Shown in pieces: positions 50,572-59,394 of a DNA stretch of 64,000 nt. Positions within the stretch are counted from its first letter, which is position 1, and every line of letters starts with the position of its first letter. Source of the DNA: Nonomuraea jiangxiensis (lineage in GTDB: Bacteria > Actinomycetota > Actinomycetes > Streptosporangiales > Streptosporangiaceae); assembly GCF_900099965.1 (NCBI RefSeq), contig NZ_FNDJ01000023.1, positions 62,001 to 126,000 on the forward strand, written 5' to 3'. Made by a program: the position numbers and the translations under genes. The notes under the pieces are model-generated. The model saw only the letters and a list, made by a program, of their open reading frames with translations, was not told where the DNA came from and made no database searches.

Positions 50572-50583
50572 ATGTCGCGACAT
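50572..50583. promoter_or_regulatory. 12-base palindrome in the leader region
   Basis: ATGTCGCGACAT is a perfect palindrome 30 bases downstream of the -10 hexamer, directly in front of a GGAGGGAG stretch. It might be another binding site of the operon's regulator. Confidence 0.35.
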
Positions 50584-50642
50584 ATCGGAGGGAGAAGCAG
50601 TGAAGCGGCCGGGACACTCGTGTGCCCGCGTTCCCACGCATT

Positions 50643-50656
50643 TGTTAGCGCTCACA
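50643..50656. promoter_or_regulatory. LacI-family operator
   Basis: TGTTAGCGCTCACA is a near-perfect palindrome (one mismatch) with the central AGCGCT that typifies LacI-family operators of actinomycete sugar-utilisation genes. It lies about 85 bases before the first glycoside hydrolase start. Confidence 0.7.
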
Positions 50657-50738
50657 TTCAACTTGGCCCCTCCCGCGCCAGGACGGCCCCAGCGCCGCCG
50701 GCCGGTTGACCAGACCCCCTTGCCACCAGGAGGCGTAA

Positions 50739-53700
50739 ATGATCTTTAAGCGGTTAAGAAGGGCACCCACGTGGGCAGCCCTCACCGCGCTCGTGGCGGG
50801 AGGGGTGATCGGCATGCCGTCCACCGCTCATGCCGACGGCCCGGTCCTTCCGGGCAACGAAGGCGACGTGGGTGTCTACACCGACGGGCAGCACCACGTC
50901 ATGGAGATCGGCGATCCGGCCTACACCAACGTCCCCGAGGTGGCCGAGCGGCTGAAGCCCGGCGTTCCGTACACGGCGTCGAGCATGCACCAGTCGATCT
51001 TCGACAAGGACCTCGCCGCCGGGGGCACGGACTACTACCTCGACCGCGTCCTGGGCGTCCGCGGCCCGCTCGGCGCGGCGGTGCTGATGACCAGGGGCCG
51101 CTCCCTGTACATGCGCGGCGCCAGCAACAACAACTTCACCGTCATGGGCTTCGCCGGCAACACCTTCGTCGGCGGGCCGAACAACCTCGGCAACCTCTAC
51201 ACCGTCACCGTGCCCGGTCAGACGGTCGCCGAGGTCAACGCCGACCGGTTCAACGCGCCCAGCCACGCCAAGGGCCGGTACACGATCGGGACCACCGGGG
51301 TCACCGCCGATCTGACCAAGTTCATCACGTACGACAACGTCGCCGTCACCGCCATCGACTTCACCAACCCGGGCGACTCGGCGGCGACGTTCACCGTCCG
51401 CGCCGCCTCGCCGCTGGCGACGCGGGCCGGGGACGGCGAAGCCGAGCTGACCGGCACCCGCACGATCACCAGTGGCTCCAACAACGGCCTGGTCGACACC
51501 GCATGGAACACGATCAGCGTCGACCTCACCGGCACCGGCTTCACCCGGAACGGCGCCAACCTCGACCGCGAGGTCACCGTGCCCGCCGGCGGCACGGTCT
51601 CGCTCTCCGTCGTCGGCGCGGTCTCCTCGCCGACACTGCCCAAGACCGTCGAGAGCTACGAGCAGTATGCCGCGCTGTCACCGGGTCAGGCCGTACGCAC
51701 CGGCATCACCGAGTTCAACCGCCGCTGGGCCAAGGACGTGCCCTACATTGACGTCCCCGACCCCGCCCTGGAGAAGGCCATCGTCTACCGCTGGTGGGGC
51801 GAGCGCTACAACAGCCTGGACGCCAACGCACCCGGCTACGTGTACCAGTATCCGACGACGATCGAGGGGGTGAACCTCTACCAGAACGCCGTCGCGCTGA
51901 CCCAGCCGATGCACCTGCAGGACACCAAGTGGCTGCGCACGCCCTATCTGCCGTACGGGCAGATCCTCAACATCGGCGAGCTCTCCGGCTCCTCGGCCTT
52001 CCTCGACAGCCCTGGTCACACGAGCTGGAACAACCACTACTCGCAGTACCTCGGCACCGCCGGGCTCGAAGCCTACAACGTGCACGGCGGCGGCGAGGAG
52101 ATCGCGCGCAAGTTCGCCCACTACTTCGAGGGCGACGGCGTCGGGCAGCTTGAGCACTATGACGGCAACGACGACAAGCTCATCGCCTACGACGCCAACT
52201 ACATGCCGGGCAACGACGCCGACGCGATCTCCTTCGGCTTCCCGAAGGCCAACGCGAGCGCGCCCGGGGCGCGGACCATCGAACGTCCCGAGTCGGCGTA
52301 CGTGTGGGGCGCGTTCGACGCCGCCCGGCAGCTCTACCAGATCTCCGGCGCGGACCAGGCCAAGGTCGACCAGCTCGCGGCCGGCGCCGAGGAGATCCGC
52401 GAAGCGGTACTCGACCGGCTGTGGAGCCCCGACACGCGGATGTTCCTGGCCGGCACGTCGCACGGAGCCACCAGCGCGGCGAGCTCCAACGGCCGGCCCA
52501 ACCCGCTGCCCGAGTCGGCCCGCTCGCTGATCCCGGCGAAGGAGTCGAACCTCTACGACGTCTACGCCCAGAACATCATCCCGTTCGACCAGTGGCAGAA
52601 GTACGTCGACGGGTATCGCTTCCTGATCTACGGCGACAACTTCCCGATCTTCCCGTTCTACACGGCCAACCAGTACGACCGGTCGGCCTACGGGGTCGGC
52701 GGCTCCAACAACTTCTCCAACATCAACTTCACCGTGCAGTACCGCGGCGTCCGTGCGGCGCTGCGCCACTACGACCCGGAGCAGAAGTACATCACCCCGG
52801 CGTACGCCAAGCGGCTGCTGGACTGGATGGCCTGGAGCATCTACCCGGGCGGGGACGTGCGCGCGCCGAACCAGGCCGAGTACTACTCCAACTGGAACCC
52901 GACCGCGAAGACCTACAACCGCAACAACCCCAACCACGTGATGCTCGGCAACATGAACTACATCTTCGTCGAGGACATGGCGGGCCTGCAGCCCCGGTCC
53001 GACGACAAGATCGAGTTGTGGCCGATCAAGCTCGGCTACGACCACTTCATGGTCAACAACCTGCGCTACCACGGGCAGGACGTCACGATCGTCTGGGACC
53101 CCGACGGCAGCGAGTACGGCCTGGGCGCGGGCTACAGCCTGTTCCTCAACGGCGAGAAGAAGGTCACTACCGACAAGCTCGGCAAGCTCACCTACGACCC
53201 GAAGACCAGCCAGGCCGACGCCGAGGACGGCCTCACCGTCACCTTCACCGCGCCGACCGGAACCGACTTCCCGAGCGCGGTGAACACCTCGATCCAGGAC
53301 GACCGAGTCGTCGACTACCTCAAGACGGCCGGCATCGACCTCACCGAGGACGGACGGAACCTGGCGGCGGGCGCCGAGCTCAGCTCGTCGTTCACCCAGC
53401 AGGGCGCGCGGCCGACGCCGTGGCGGCAGTTCCACACGCCCGGCTGGAGCAGCAGCACGATGAACCACACGCCCGGCGCGATCAAGGAGCCCGAGCGGCC
53501 CGTGGCGCTGACCGCCGTGACCGACGGCGTCACCGCCAACGAACCGTTCTGGGGCAACTACGGCACGACCGACAAGAACGGCTACGTCGAGCTCGACCTG
53601 GGGTCGGCCAAGTCCTTCGACAACGTGAAGGTGTACTTCGTCAGCGACCGTCAGGCCGCCGGCTACCGTGAGCCCGCACGCTGGTGGATCCAGGTGCCCG

Positions 53701-55472
53701 ACGGCGAGGGGGGCTGGAAGGAGGTACCGGGGCAGTTCAAGAACCCGACCGTCCCGGCGGCGAAGTTCAACGAGGCGCTCTTCCGGACCGTGACGTCGGA
53801 CAAGCTGCGCGTCGCGTTCACGAACAACCCGGGCCTGTTCACGGCGATCTCCGAGATCCAGGTGTTCGACTCGGGACGCGACGTGCCGGAGGTCACCAAC
53901 CAGGCGCCCATCGTCACCGCCGCGCGCGACGGCTCGGCGGACGGCAACCTGTCCACCAAGCTGACCGCCACGGCCGGCGATGACGGCATCCCCTACGACG
54001 AGGAGCTGACGTTCGGCTGGGAGACCGTCTCGGCGCCGCAGGGAGCGGGCGTCATCTTCGCCGACCCGAAGGCGCTGTCGACCCGGGTGACAGGCACGGT
54101 CGCCGGCGACTACACCTTCCGGTTCTTCGCCGACGACGGCGAGCGGCGGTCCACGGCGACCGTGACGGTGACGCTCACCGAGCGCGAGGTCACCGCGGAG
54201 TTCGGCGCGTCGGCGACGATCACCACCAGCGGCACCGCCTCGTGGGAGAACCACCAGCGGGTCAACGAGGCCACGACCCCGGCCAACTCCAATCCGGGCG
54301 CCGGGAACGGCTGGGGCAACTGGGGCCAGCCGCGCAACGGCACCAGCCCCGCGCAGGAGGCGTGGATCCAGTACCAGTGGACCTCGCCGGTGCGGCTGTC
54401 GTCGACCGACGTGTACTGGTACGACGACAACGGCGGCACCCGCCGGCCCACGGGCACGACCTACGCCATCGAGGCCTCCGATGACGGCACCTCGTGGACC
54501 CCGGTCACCCTCGTCAACGGGTCGGCGTACGCCGACGGCCTGGCCGTCAACGCCTACAACCACTTCGATTTCGAGCCGATCACGACCAGCCGGTTGCGCA
54601 TCCGGATCTGGGGCCTCATGAGCGGCGGCGCGGGCACGGGCGTGCTGCGCTGGCGCGCCAACGGCGAGACCGTCGACTCGGTGCGCTCACCGGTGCTCAT
54701 GCGAACCCCCGTGGGAGAGGTGCCCACCCTGCCGAGCAAGCTCGACGGGATCTACGCCGGCGGCGCTCGCGGCACCGTCGGGTTCACCTGGCAGGAGATC
54801 ACGCCGGAGATGGTCGCCGAGACCAACGTCGAACCGTTCGTGGTCTACGGCACGAACGACGCCTACGGCCTGATCGCCGAGGCCCGCGTCTACGTACGGC
54901 CCGAGGTGTCCCAGGGCGGCATCTCGATCCAGGGCGCCGAGACGTTCCAGCAGACGGTCGAGGTGGGGGAGCTGCCCTACCTGCCCGACAAGGTGGAGGT
55001 GTCCTACAACGACGGCTCCAGGGACAACCAGGCCATCGGGGTCGACTGGCAGTTCGACGAGGACCTCGTCAACACGCCCGGTCGCCACACCGTCGTCGGC
55101 GACCTGATCCTGCCCGACTACGTCAGCGAGGCCGGCACCACCAAGACCACGCTGACCCTCACCGTGGGCGACCCCTCGGAGACGTGGGACGTCGAGGTCC
55201 AGGCGCGCACGCAGTGCACCGGCGCGAAGGCCTACGTCGCGGTCAACGCCCGCAACGCCGACGACGTGCCGCTCACCATCGAGCTGATCACGCCGTACGG
55301 GTCGCGGACGGTGTCGGGCGTCGCCCCCGGAAAGTCCGCCTACCAGGCGTTCAACACCCGCGCCAAGACGGTGCAGGCCGGGACCGCGACGGTGAAGGCC
55401 ACCGGAACCGTCGCGGGGCAGCCGGTGACCGCGCAGTTCGATGCGCCGTTCGGCGATCTCAGCTGCCGCTAG
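50739..55472 (+). CDS. secreted multidomain glycoside hydrolase (MGH1-like), F5/8-type and Big_4-type modules
   Basis: 1577 aa. Signal peptide to about residue 32 (AHA). N-terminal beta domain about 35-320; helical MGH1/GH63-like catalytic region about 330-840 with IVYRWWGERYNS, YQYPTTIEGVNLYQNAVALT, the acidic site region LEHYDGNDDKLIAYDANYMP, and YIFVEDMAGLQPRSDDKIEL; discoidin (F5/8 C) modules about 870-1050 and 1150-1315; an Ig/PKD-like part 1050-1150; Big_4-type modules about 1315-1480; and a unique C-terminal domain 1485-1577 that recurs in the next gene. AGGAGG precedes the ATG at 50739. Substrate likely an alpha- or beta-linked glycan; linkage not predictable. First gene of the unit. 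Confidence 0.88.
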   Translation: MIFKRLRRAPTWAALTALVAGGVIGMPSTAHADGPVLPGNEGDVGVYTDGQHHVMEIGDPAYTNVPEVAERLKPGVPYTASSMHQSIFDKDLAAGGTDYYLDRVLGVRGPLGAAVLMTRGRSLYMRGASNNNFTVMGFAGNTFVGGPNNLGNLYTVTVPGQTVAEVNADRFNAPSHAKGRYTIGTTGVTADLTKFITYDNVAVTAIDFTNPGDSAATFTVRAASPLATRAGDGEAELTGTRTITSGSNNGLVDTAWNTISVDLTGTGFTRNGANLDREVTVPAGGTVSLSVVGAVSSPTLPKTVESYEQYAALSPGQAVRTGITEFNRRWAKDVPYIDVPDPALEKAIVYRWWGERYNSLDANAPGYVYQYPTTIEGVNLYQNAVALTQPMHLQDTKWLRTPYLPYGQILNIGELSGSSAFLDSPGHTSWNNHYSQYLGTAGLEAYNVHGGGEEIARKFAHYFEGDGVGQLEHYDGNDDKLIAYDANYMPGNDADAISFGFPKANASAPGARTIERPESAYVWGAFDAARQLYQISGADQAKVDQLAAGAEEIREAVLDRLWSPDTRMFLAGTSHGATSAASSNGRPNPLPESARSLIPAKESNLYDVYAQNIIPFDQWQKYVDGYRFLIYGDNFPIFPFYTANQYDRSAYGVGGSNNFSNINFTVQYRGVRAALRHYDPEQKYITPAYAKRLLDWMAWSIYPGGDVRAPNQAEYYSNWNPTAKTYNRNNPNHVMLGNMNYIFVEDMAGLQPRSDDKIELWPIKLGYDHFMVNNLRYHGQDVTIVWDPDGSEYGLGAGYSLFLNGEKKVTTDKLGKLTYDPKTSQADAEDGLTVTFTAPTGTDFPSAVNTSIQDDRVVDYLKTAGIDLTEDGRNLAAGAELSSSFTQQGARPTPWRQFHTPGWSSSTMNHTPGAIKEPERPVALTAVTDGVTANEPFWGNYGTTDKNGYVELDLGSAKSFDNVKVYFVSDRQAAGYREPARWWIQVPDGEGGWKEVPGQFKNPTVPAAKFNEALFRTVTSDKLRVAFTNNPGLFTAISEIQVFDSGRDVPEVTNQAPIVTAARDGSADGNLSTKLTATAGDDGIPYDEELTFGWETVSAPQGAGVIFADPKALSTRVTGTVAGDYTFRFFADDGERRSTATVTVTLTEREVTAEFGASATITTSGTASWENHQRVNEATTPANSNPGAGNGWGNWGQPRNGTSPAQEAWIQYQWTSPVRLSSTDVYWYDDNGGTRRPTGTTYAIEASDDGTSWTPVTLVNGSAYADGLAVNAYNHFDFEPITTSRLRIRIWGLMSGGAGTGVLRWRANGETVDSVRSPVLMRTPVGEVPTLPSKLDGIYAGGARGTVGFTWQEITPEMVAETNVEPFVVYGTNDAYGLIAEARVYVRPEVSQGGISIQGAETFQQTVEVGELPYLPDKVEVSYNDGSRDNQAIGVDWQFDEDLVNTPGRHTVVGDLILPDYVSEAGTTKTTLTLTVGDPSETWDVEVQARTQCTGAKAYVAVNARNADDVPLTIELITPYGSRTVSGVAPGKSAYQAFNTRAKTVQAGTATVKATGTVAGQPVTAQFDAPFGDLSCR

Positions 55473-55536
55473 CCCTTCGTGGTTGCGGTGCCGGACCGGC
55501 GCCGCAACCACCCGCACACGTAAGGACCTCACCACC

Positions 55537-58500
55537 GTGAACACCCTCATTCGGCGCGGCGCCGCGCCCCGCCGACGGTTACGCAGGGCAGCCGCCGCCG
55601 TGGCGGCCGCCGGGCTCCTCGTCGGCGGCCTGGCCGGGACCGCCGCACCGGCCTCCGCTTCCGACTCCTACACGTTCACCAACACCCGCAATCCCATCCT
55701 CGGCGACGGCGGCTACTACTCGGCCGACCCGGCGCCGGTCGTCGTGCCGGCCGGCGCCCCCGGCAACGAGAGCGGCCGCGACGAGCTCTACCTCTACACC
55801 GGCCGCGACGAGGCCGGACCGTCCACGAACGACTTCGTCATGAACCAGTGGGGCGCCTTCAGGACCACGGACGTCGCATCCGGCCAGTGGACCCACTACC
55901 CGTCGCTCATGCGCCCCGAACAGGTCTTCTCCTGGGCGACGCCGGGACGCGCGTACGCGAGCCAGGTGATCCAGGGCGTGGACGGGCGTTACTACTGGTA
56001 CGTCTCGGTCAGCGAGCGGAACAGCACCGCGCCGGACCGGTTCGCCATCGGGGTGGCCGTCTCGCAGACGCCGACCGGACCGTGGGCCGACCACGTGGGC
56101 GGGCCGTTGATCTCCCAGCGAGTGCCCACGCCGAACACCATCCAGAACATCGACCCGACCATCCTCATCGACGGCCAGGCCCCCGACCAGCGGGTGTACC
56201 TCTACTGGGGCACGTTCGGCCAGGCCCGGATGCTGGAGCTCCGGCAGGACATGAAGACCCCGGTCGGCACCCAGCGCTCCGTCACCGGCCTGACCGGCTT
56301 CTTCGAGGCACCCTGGATCTTCAAGCGGAACGGCACCTACTACCTGGCCTACGCAGGGAACAACGCCGGCCCGACCTCGCCGTGCACCCCGGCGAACTAC
56401 CACGCCTGCATCGCCTACGCGACGGCCTCGTCGCCCGAGGGGCCGTGGACCTACCGGGGCACCGTGCTCCGCCCGGTCTCCTCAACGACGAGCCACCCCG
56501 GAATCCTGGAGTTCGACGGCAAGTGGTATCTCGCCTACCACACCGCCGACGCCGTGGGCGGTGGCCACTTCCGCCGTTCGGTGGCGATCGACCCGGTCGA
56601 GTGGGACGACACGCAGACGCCGCCGCGGATGAAGCTCGTCACGCCGACGCCCATCAAGGGACGCGACCTCACGCCCCGGCCGAACATCGCCCAGGAGGCC
56701 AAGGTCACCGTCTCCAACGAGCCGGTGCCCACGCAGTACTGGGTGAAGGCGCTCAACGACGAGATCGTCCGGTCGAACCCGCTGCCACCGGACATGTGGG
56801 GGACCTGGACCGGCAACAACCCGCCGCAGCAGTGGGCCCAGTACACGTGGGACCAGCCGGTGCGCATCTCCGGTTCGCAGATCGACTTCTGGAACGACCA
56901 GCCGCAGGGCAGCGGTGTCGGCGTCGCCGCCCCCGCCCGCTGGCGCATCCAGTACTGGGACCTCGGCGCCGGGCAGTGGGCCGACGTGCCGGATCCGAGC
57001 GGCTATCCGACGAGCACGCAGGGGTTCCAGAGCACCACGTTCGACCCGGTCACCACCACGCAGGTCCGCGCGCTGTTCGACGCGTCGACCAACGGCAGCA
57101 CGTACTCGGCGGTGGCGGTCGAGGAGTGGAAGATCCTCGCCGACCAGCCGGAGTCCGTCACGCCGCCGGCGATCACGGTCGAGGTGGGCGAGCGGGAGGT
57201 GCCCGGCGCGGTCGAGGCGTCGTTCGGCGGCGAGAGGCTCCAGGTGCCGGTCTTCTGGGACCCGGTGCGGGCGGAGGACGTCGCGGAGCCCGGCACGTTC
57301 ACGCTGCGGGGGACCGTGCTCGGCTACGCCGCCGGCCGCGTCTCCGCGCAGGTCAAGGTGGTCTCGCCGGGTGACACCGAAGGGGACCGGACCCCGCCGG
57401 CGGTCACGCTCACGCCCAGCGGCAGCGCGGGCGGCGGCGGCTGGTACCGCTCCGCGGTGCGGGTGCGCGTCGCCGGCGCCGACGACCGCGGCGGCCGCGT
57501 GACGATCGCGTCCACGGTGGACGACGGCCAGCCGGTCATCGCGAGGGACGTACGGTACACCGACGTCAACGTCTCGGGGGACGGCCGCCACACCGTCACG
57601 GCGACTGCGGCCGACCGCGCCGGCAACGTCTCGGCGCCCGCGGACCTCGCCGTGCGCATCGACGCCACGGCACCGGTCAGCACCGCCAATGTGGACAGCG
57701 CCACCCGCGCGGTCACCATAGCCGCGAGCGACGCGACCTCCGGGGTCGCCCGGATCGAGTACACCATCGGCACGGGCGGGTGGACGACCTACACCGGCGC
57801 CATCGCGGCGCCCGACGCGGACCGGCACACCGTGTCGTTCCGCGCGCTCGACACGGCGGGAAACCTGGAGACCGCCAGGACGGTCACCATTCCGGCGGAC
57901 CTGTCCGGGCCGCTCACCGGCAACATCGGGCCCATCGCCACCCCGTCCGCCTCCTACACGGCGGGCTGGAACAGCCTCACCGCGCTGAACGACGGCGCCG
58001 ACCCGGCGAACCCGAGCCAGGCCCAGATCTGGGGCACCTGGTCCGGCACCCGCCCGGCGACCCAGTGGGTCCAGTACGAGTGGGCCCGCCCGGTGCGGAT
58101 CATCGGGACGGAGCTGAAGTTCTGGCGCGACTCGGAAGGCGGCACCGGGGAAGGCGTCGCCGCCCCCGACGGGTGGGTGCTGCAGTACTGGGACGAGGCC
58201 GGCTCGGCCTGGCGCGACGTGACCGGCGCAACCGGCTACGGCACGAGCACGACCGCGTTCAACACCGTCACCTTCGACCCGGTCACCACGCCCCGGGTGC
58301 GGGCCGTGGTCCAGGCCAACGGCAACGGCACCACCTATTCCGCGGTCGCGATCACGGAATGGCGGGTCGTCGCCGACGACCCCGGCGTGGTGCCCGTCAC
58401 GGTCACCGCCCAGGCCCGCTGCCTGGCGGGCAAGGCGTATGTCGCCGTGCGGGCGCGCAACGACCACGAGGCGCCGGTGACCCTCGCCCTGGAGACCGCG

Positions 58501-58680
58501 TACGGCGAGCGGTCCTTCCCGAACATCGCGCCCGGGGCCAACGCCTACCAGTCGTTCGCCACCCGCGCGGCCTCGGTCACGGCCGGCTCGGTGACCGTCC
58601 GCGCCACCGGGACCCTGGACGGCAAGGAGGTGACCACCGTCCACACGGCCGAACACTCCGGAGCTTCCTGCACCGCATGA
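55537..58680 (+). CDS. secreted GH43-type glycoside hydrolase with F5/8, Big_4 and shared C-terminal domain
   Basis: 1047 aa from GTG 55537 with AAGGA ten bases upstream. Signal peptide to about residue 42 (ASA). Five-bladed GH43 propeller about 44-385 with the three acidic residues: D64 (SADPAPVV), D206 (NIDPTILID) and E257 (FFEAPWIF). Then F5/8 C module (about 388-535, NIAQEAKVTVSNEPVPTQYW), Big_4-type module (about 540-610), an Ig-like part, second F5/8 C module (about 790-950) and the same C-terminal two-Cys domain as the previous protein (955-1047). GH43 enzymes are arabinofuranosidases, xylosidases or related exo-enzymes. It follows the first hydrolase by 64 bases. Confidence 0.9.
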   Translation: MNTLIRRGAAPRRRLRRAAAAVAAAGLLVGGLAGTAAPASASDSYTFTNTRNPILGDGGYYSADPAPVVVPAGAPGNESGRDELYLYTGRDEAGPSTNDFVMNQWGAFRTTDVASGQWTHYPSLMRPEQVFSWATPGRAYASQVIQGVDGRYYWYVSVSERNSTAPDRFAIGVAVSQTPTGPWADHVGGPLISQRVPTPNTIQNIDPTILIDGQAPDQRVYLYWGTFGQARMLELRQDMKTPVGTQRSVTGLTGFFEAPWIFKRNGTYYLAYAGNNAGPTSPCTPANYHACIAYATASSPEGPWTYRGTVLRPVSSTTSHPGILEFDGKWYLAYHTADAVGGGHFRRSVAIDPVEWDDTQTPPRMKLVTPTPIKGRDLTPRPNIAQEAKVTVSNEPVPTQYWVKALNDEIVRSNPLPPDMWGTWTGNNPPQQWAQYTWDQPVRISGSQIDFWNDQPQGSGVGVAAPARWRIQYWDLGAGQWADVPDPSGYPTSTQGFQSTTFDPVTTTQVRALFDASTNGSTYSAVAVEEWKILADQPESVTPPAITVEVGEREVPGAVEASFGGERLQVPVFWDPVRAEDVAEPGTFTLRGTVLGYAAGRVSAQVKVVSPGDTEGDRTPPAVTLTPSGSAGGGGWYRSAVRVRVAGADDRGGRVTIASTVDDGQPVIARDVRYTDVNVSGDGRHTVTATAADRAGNVSAPADLAVRIDATAPVSTANVDSATRAVTIAASDATSGVARIEYTIGTGGWTTYTGAIAAPDADRHTVSFRALDTAGNLETARTVTIPADLSGPLTGNIGPIATPSASYTAGWNSLTALNDGADPANPSQAQIWGTWSGTRPATQWVQYEWARPVRIIGTELKFWRDSEGGTGEGVAAPDGWVLQYWDEAGSAWRDVTGATGYGTSTTAFNTVTFDPVTTPRVRAVVQANGNGTTYSAVAITEWRVVADDPGVVPVTVTAQARCLAGKAYVAVRARNDHEAPVTLALETAYGERSFPNIAPGANAYQSFATRAASVTAGSVTVRATGTLDGKEVTTVHTAEHSGASCTA

Positions 58681-58724
58681 TCTCCCGCATTTCCCCCCAA
58701 CCACGAAGGACAACGGAGCATCGC

Positions 58725-59351
58725 ATGAGCACATATCGCACCTGGCTGGCCGCGACGGGCGCCGTCCTGACCGCGACCATGGCGCTGCAGTCGCCGGCCC
58801 TGGCCGATCCCGAACCCGGCGACAGCGCCGACGTGCGGGTGACGGTCGACATCGAGGAGATCCGGGAACCGGGCGTGCTCGCCCTGTCGATCGCCGACGG
58901 CTCCGTCGCGCTGGCCGAGGAGGGCTCCACCCTGGAGGTCCGCCAGTTCGTCGGCACATTACCGACGGTGACGGTCACCGACACCCGTACGGGTGAGGAG
59001 GTGCCGGAGGGCGCCGCGTGGGCCGTGCTGGGCAACGCGACCGAGTTCGCCGGCGACGCCGGTCAGGCGCCGATCAGCGCCGGCCACCTCGGCTGGCAGC
59101 CGCGCCTGCTCGACGGCGGCGAGAGCGGCCTGGTCTCCGAAGGCGAGGAGGTGGTGACCGTCCTGGACGAGCCGACCCAGCCGGGCAACAACGTCGGTCT
59201 CGTGGACCAGGAGCTGCTGGTGTCCACGTTCGACTCCGGGACCGTCGCCGGTGGCTCGTTCTCCGTCAACGCCGACCTGTTTCTGCGGTCGCCGGCGGAC
59301 GTCGCCGCCGGCTCGTACACCTCGACGTTGACCTTGTCCCTGTTCGAATAA
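58725..59351 (+). CDS. secreted WxL-like surface protein
   Basis: 208 aa. Signal peptide MSTYRTWLAATGAVLTATMA with cleavage near ALADP (about 27). The mature chain is all-beta, acidic: VRVTVDIEEIREPGVLALSI, TLPTVTVTDTRTGEEVPEG, AAWAVLGNATEFAGDAG. It ends in SYTSTLTLSLFE, the form of the final strand in WxL surface proteins. The W-x-L residues are not exactly kept (AWAVLG is closest). In Firmicutes, WxL proteins attach to the cell wall and are encoded with DUF916 membrane proteins; the next gene is such a protein. Third in the operon. Confidence 0.7.
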   Translation: MSTYRTWLAATGAVLTATMALQSPALADPEPGDSADVRVTVDIEEIREPGVLALSIADGSVALAEEGSTLEVRQFVGTLPTVTVTDTRTGEEVPEGAAWAVLGNATEFAGDAGQAPISAGHLGWQPRLLDGGESGLVSEGEEVVTVLDEPTQPGNNVGLVDQELLVSTFDSGTVAGGSFSVNADLFLRSPADVAAGSYTSTLTLSLFE

Positions 59352-59357
59352 CGCGCG

Positions 59358-59381
59358 GGTGGGGGGCCGCGGCCCCCCACC
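59358..59381 (+). repeat. 24-base perfect palindrome between the WxL-like and DUF916-type genes
   Basis: GGTGGGGGGCC (59358-59368), GC, GGCCCCCCACC (59371-59381). In RNA it would be a very stable stem. Placed six bases after one stop and 14 before the next start, it could protect the upstream message, reduce expression of the downstream gene or hide its ribosome site (GAAGGA at 59384). Confidence 0.7.
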
Positions 59382-59394
59382 TCGAAGGACCTCT

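Larger units (their letters stand above)
50381..50738. other. 358-base control region before the polysaccharide-degradation operon
   Basis: No gene. It holds, in order: a TTCGAAAACC repeat at 50451, a TTGACA promoter, a second TTCGAAAACC at 50541, a 12-base palindrome and a LacI-type operator. All are listed separately. This density of regulatory elements agrees with tight, substrate-dependent control of the operon that follows. Confidence 0.7.

Noticed and set aside
51678..54563. 961-codon reverse frame opposite the first glycoside hydrolase
   Set aside because: Antisense of a clearly real gene with signal peptide and domains; no family resemblance, composition (Val/Arg/Gly) of a codon shadow.
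56482..58959. 825-codon reverse frame opposite GH43
   Set aside because: Antisense shadow; Arg/Asp/Gly-rich without any domain.
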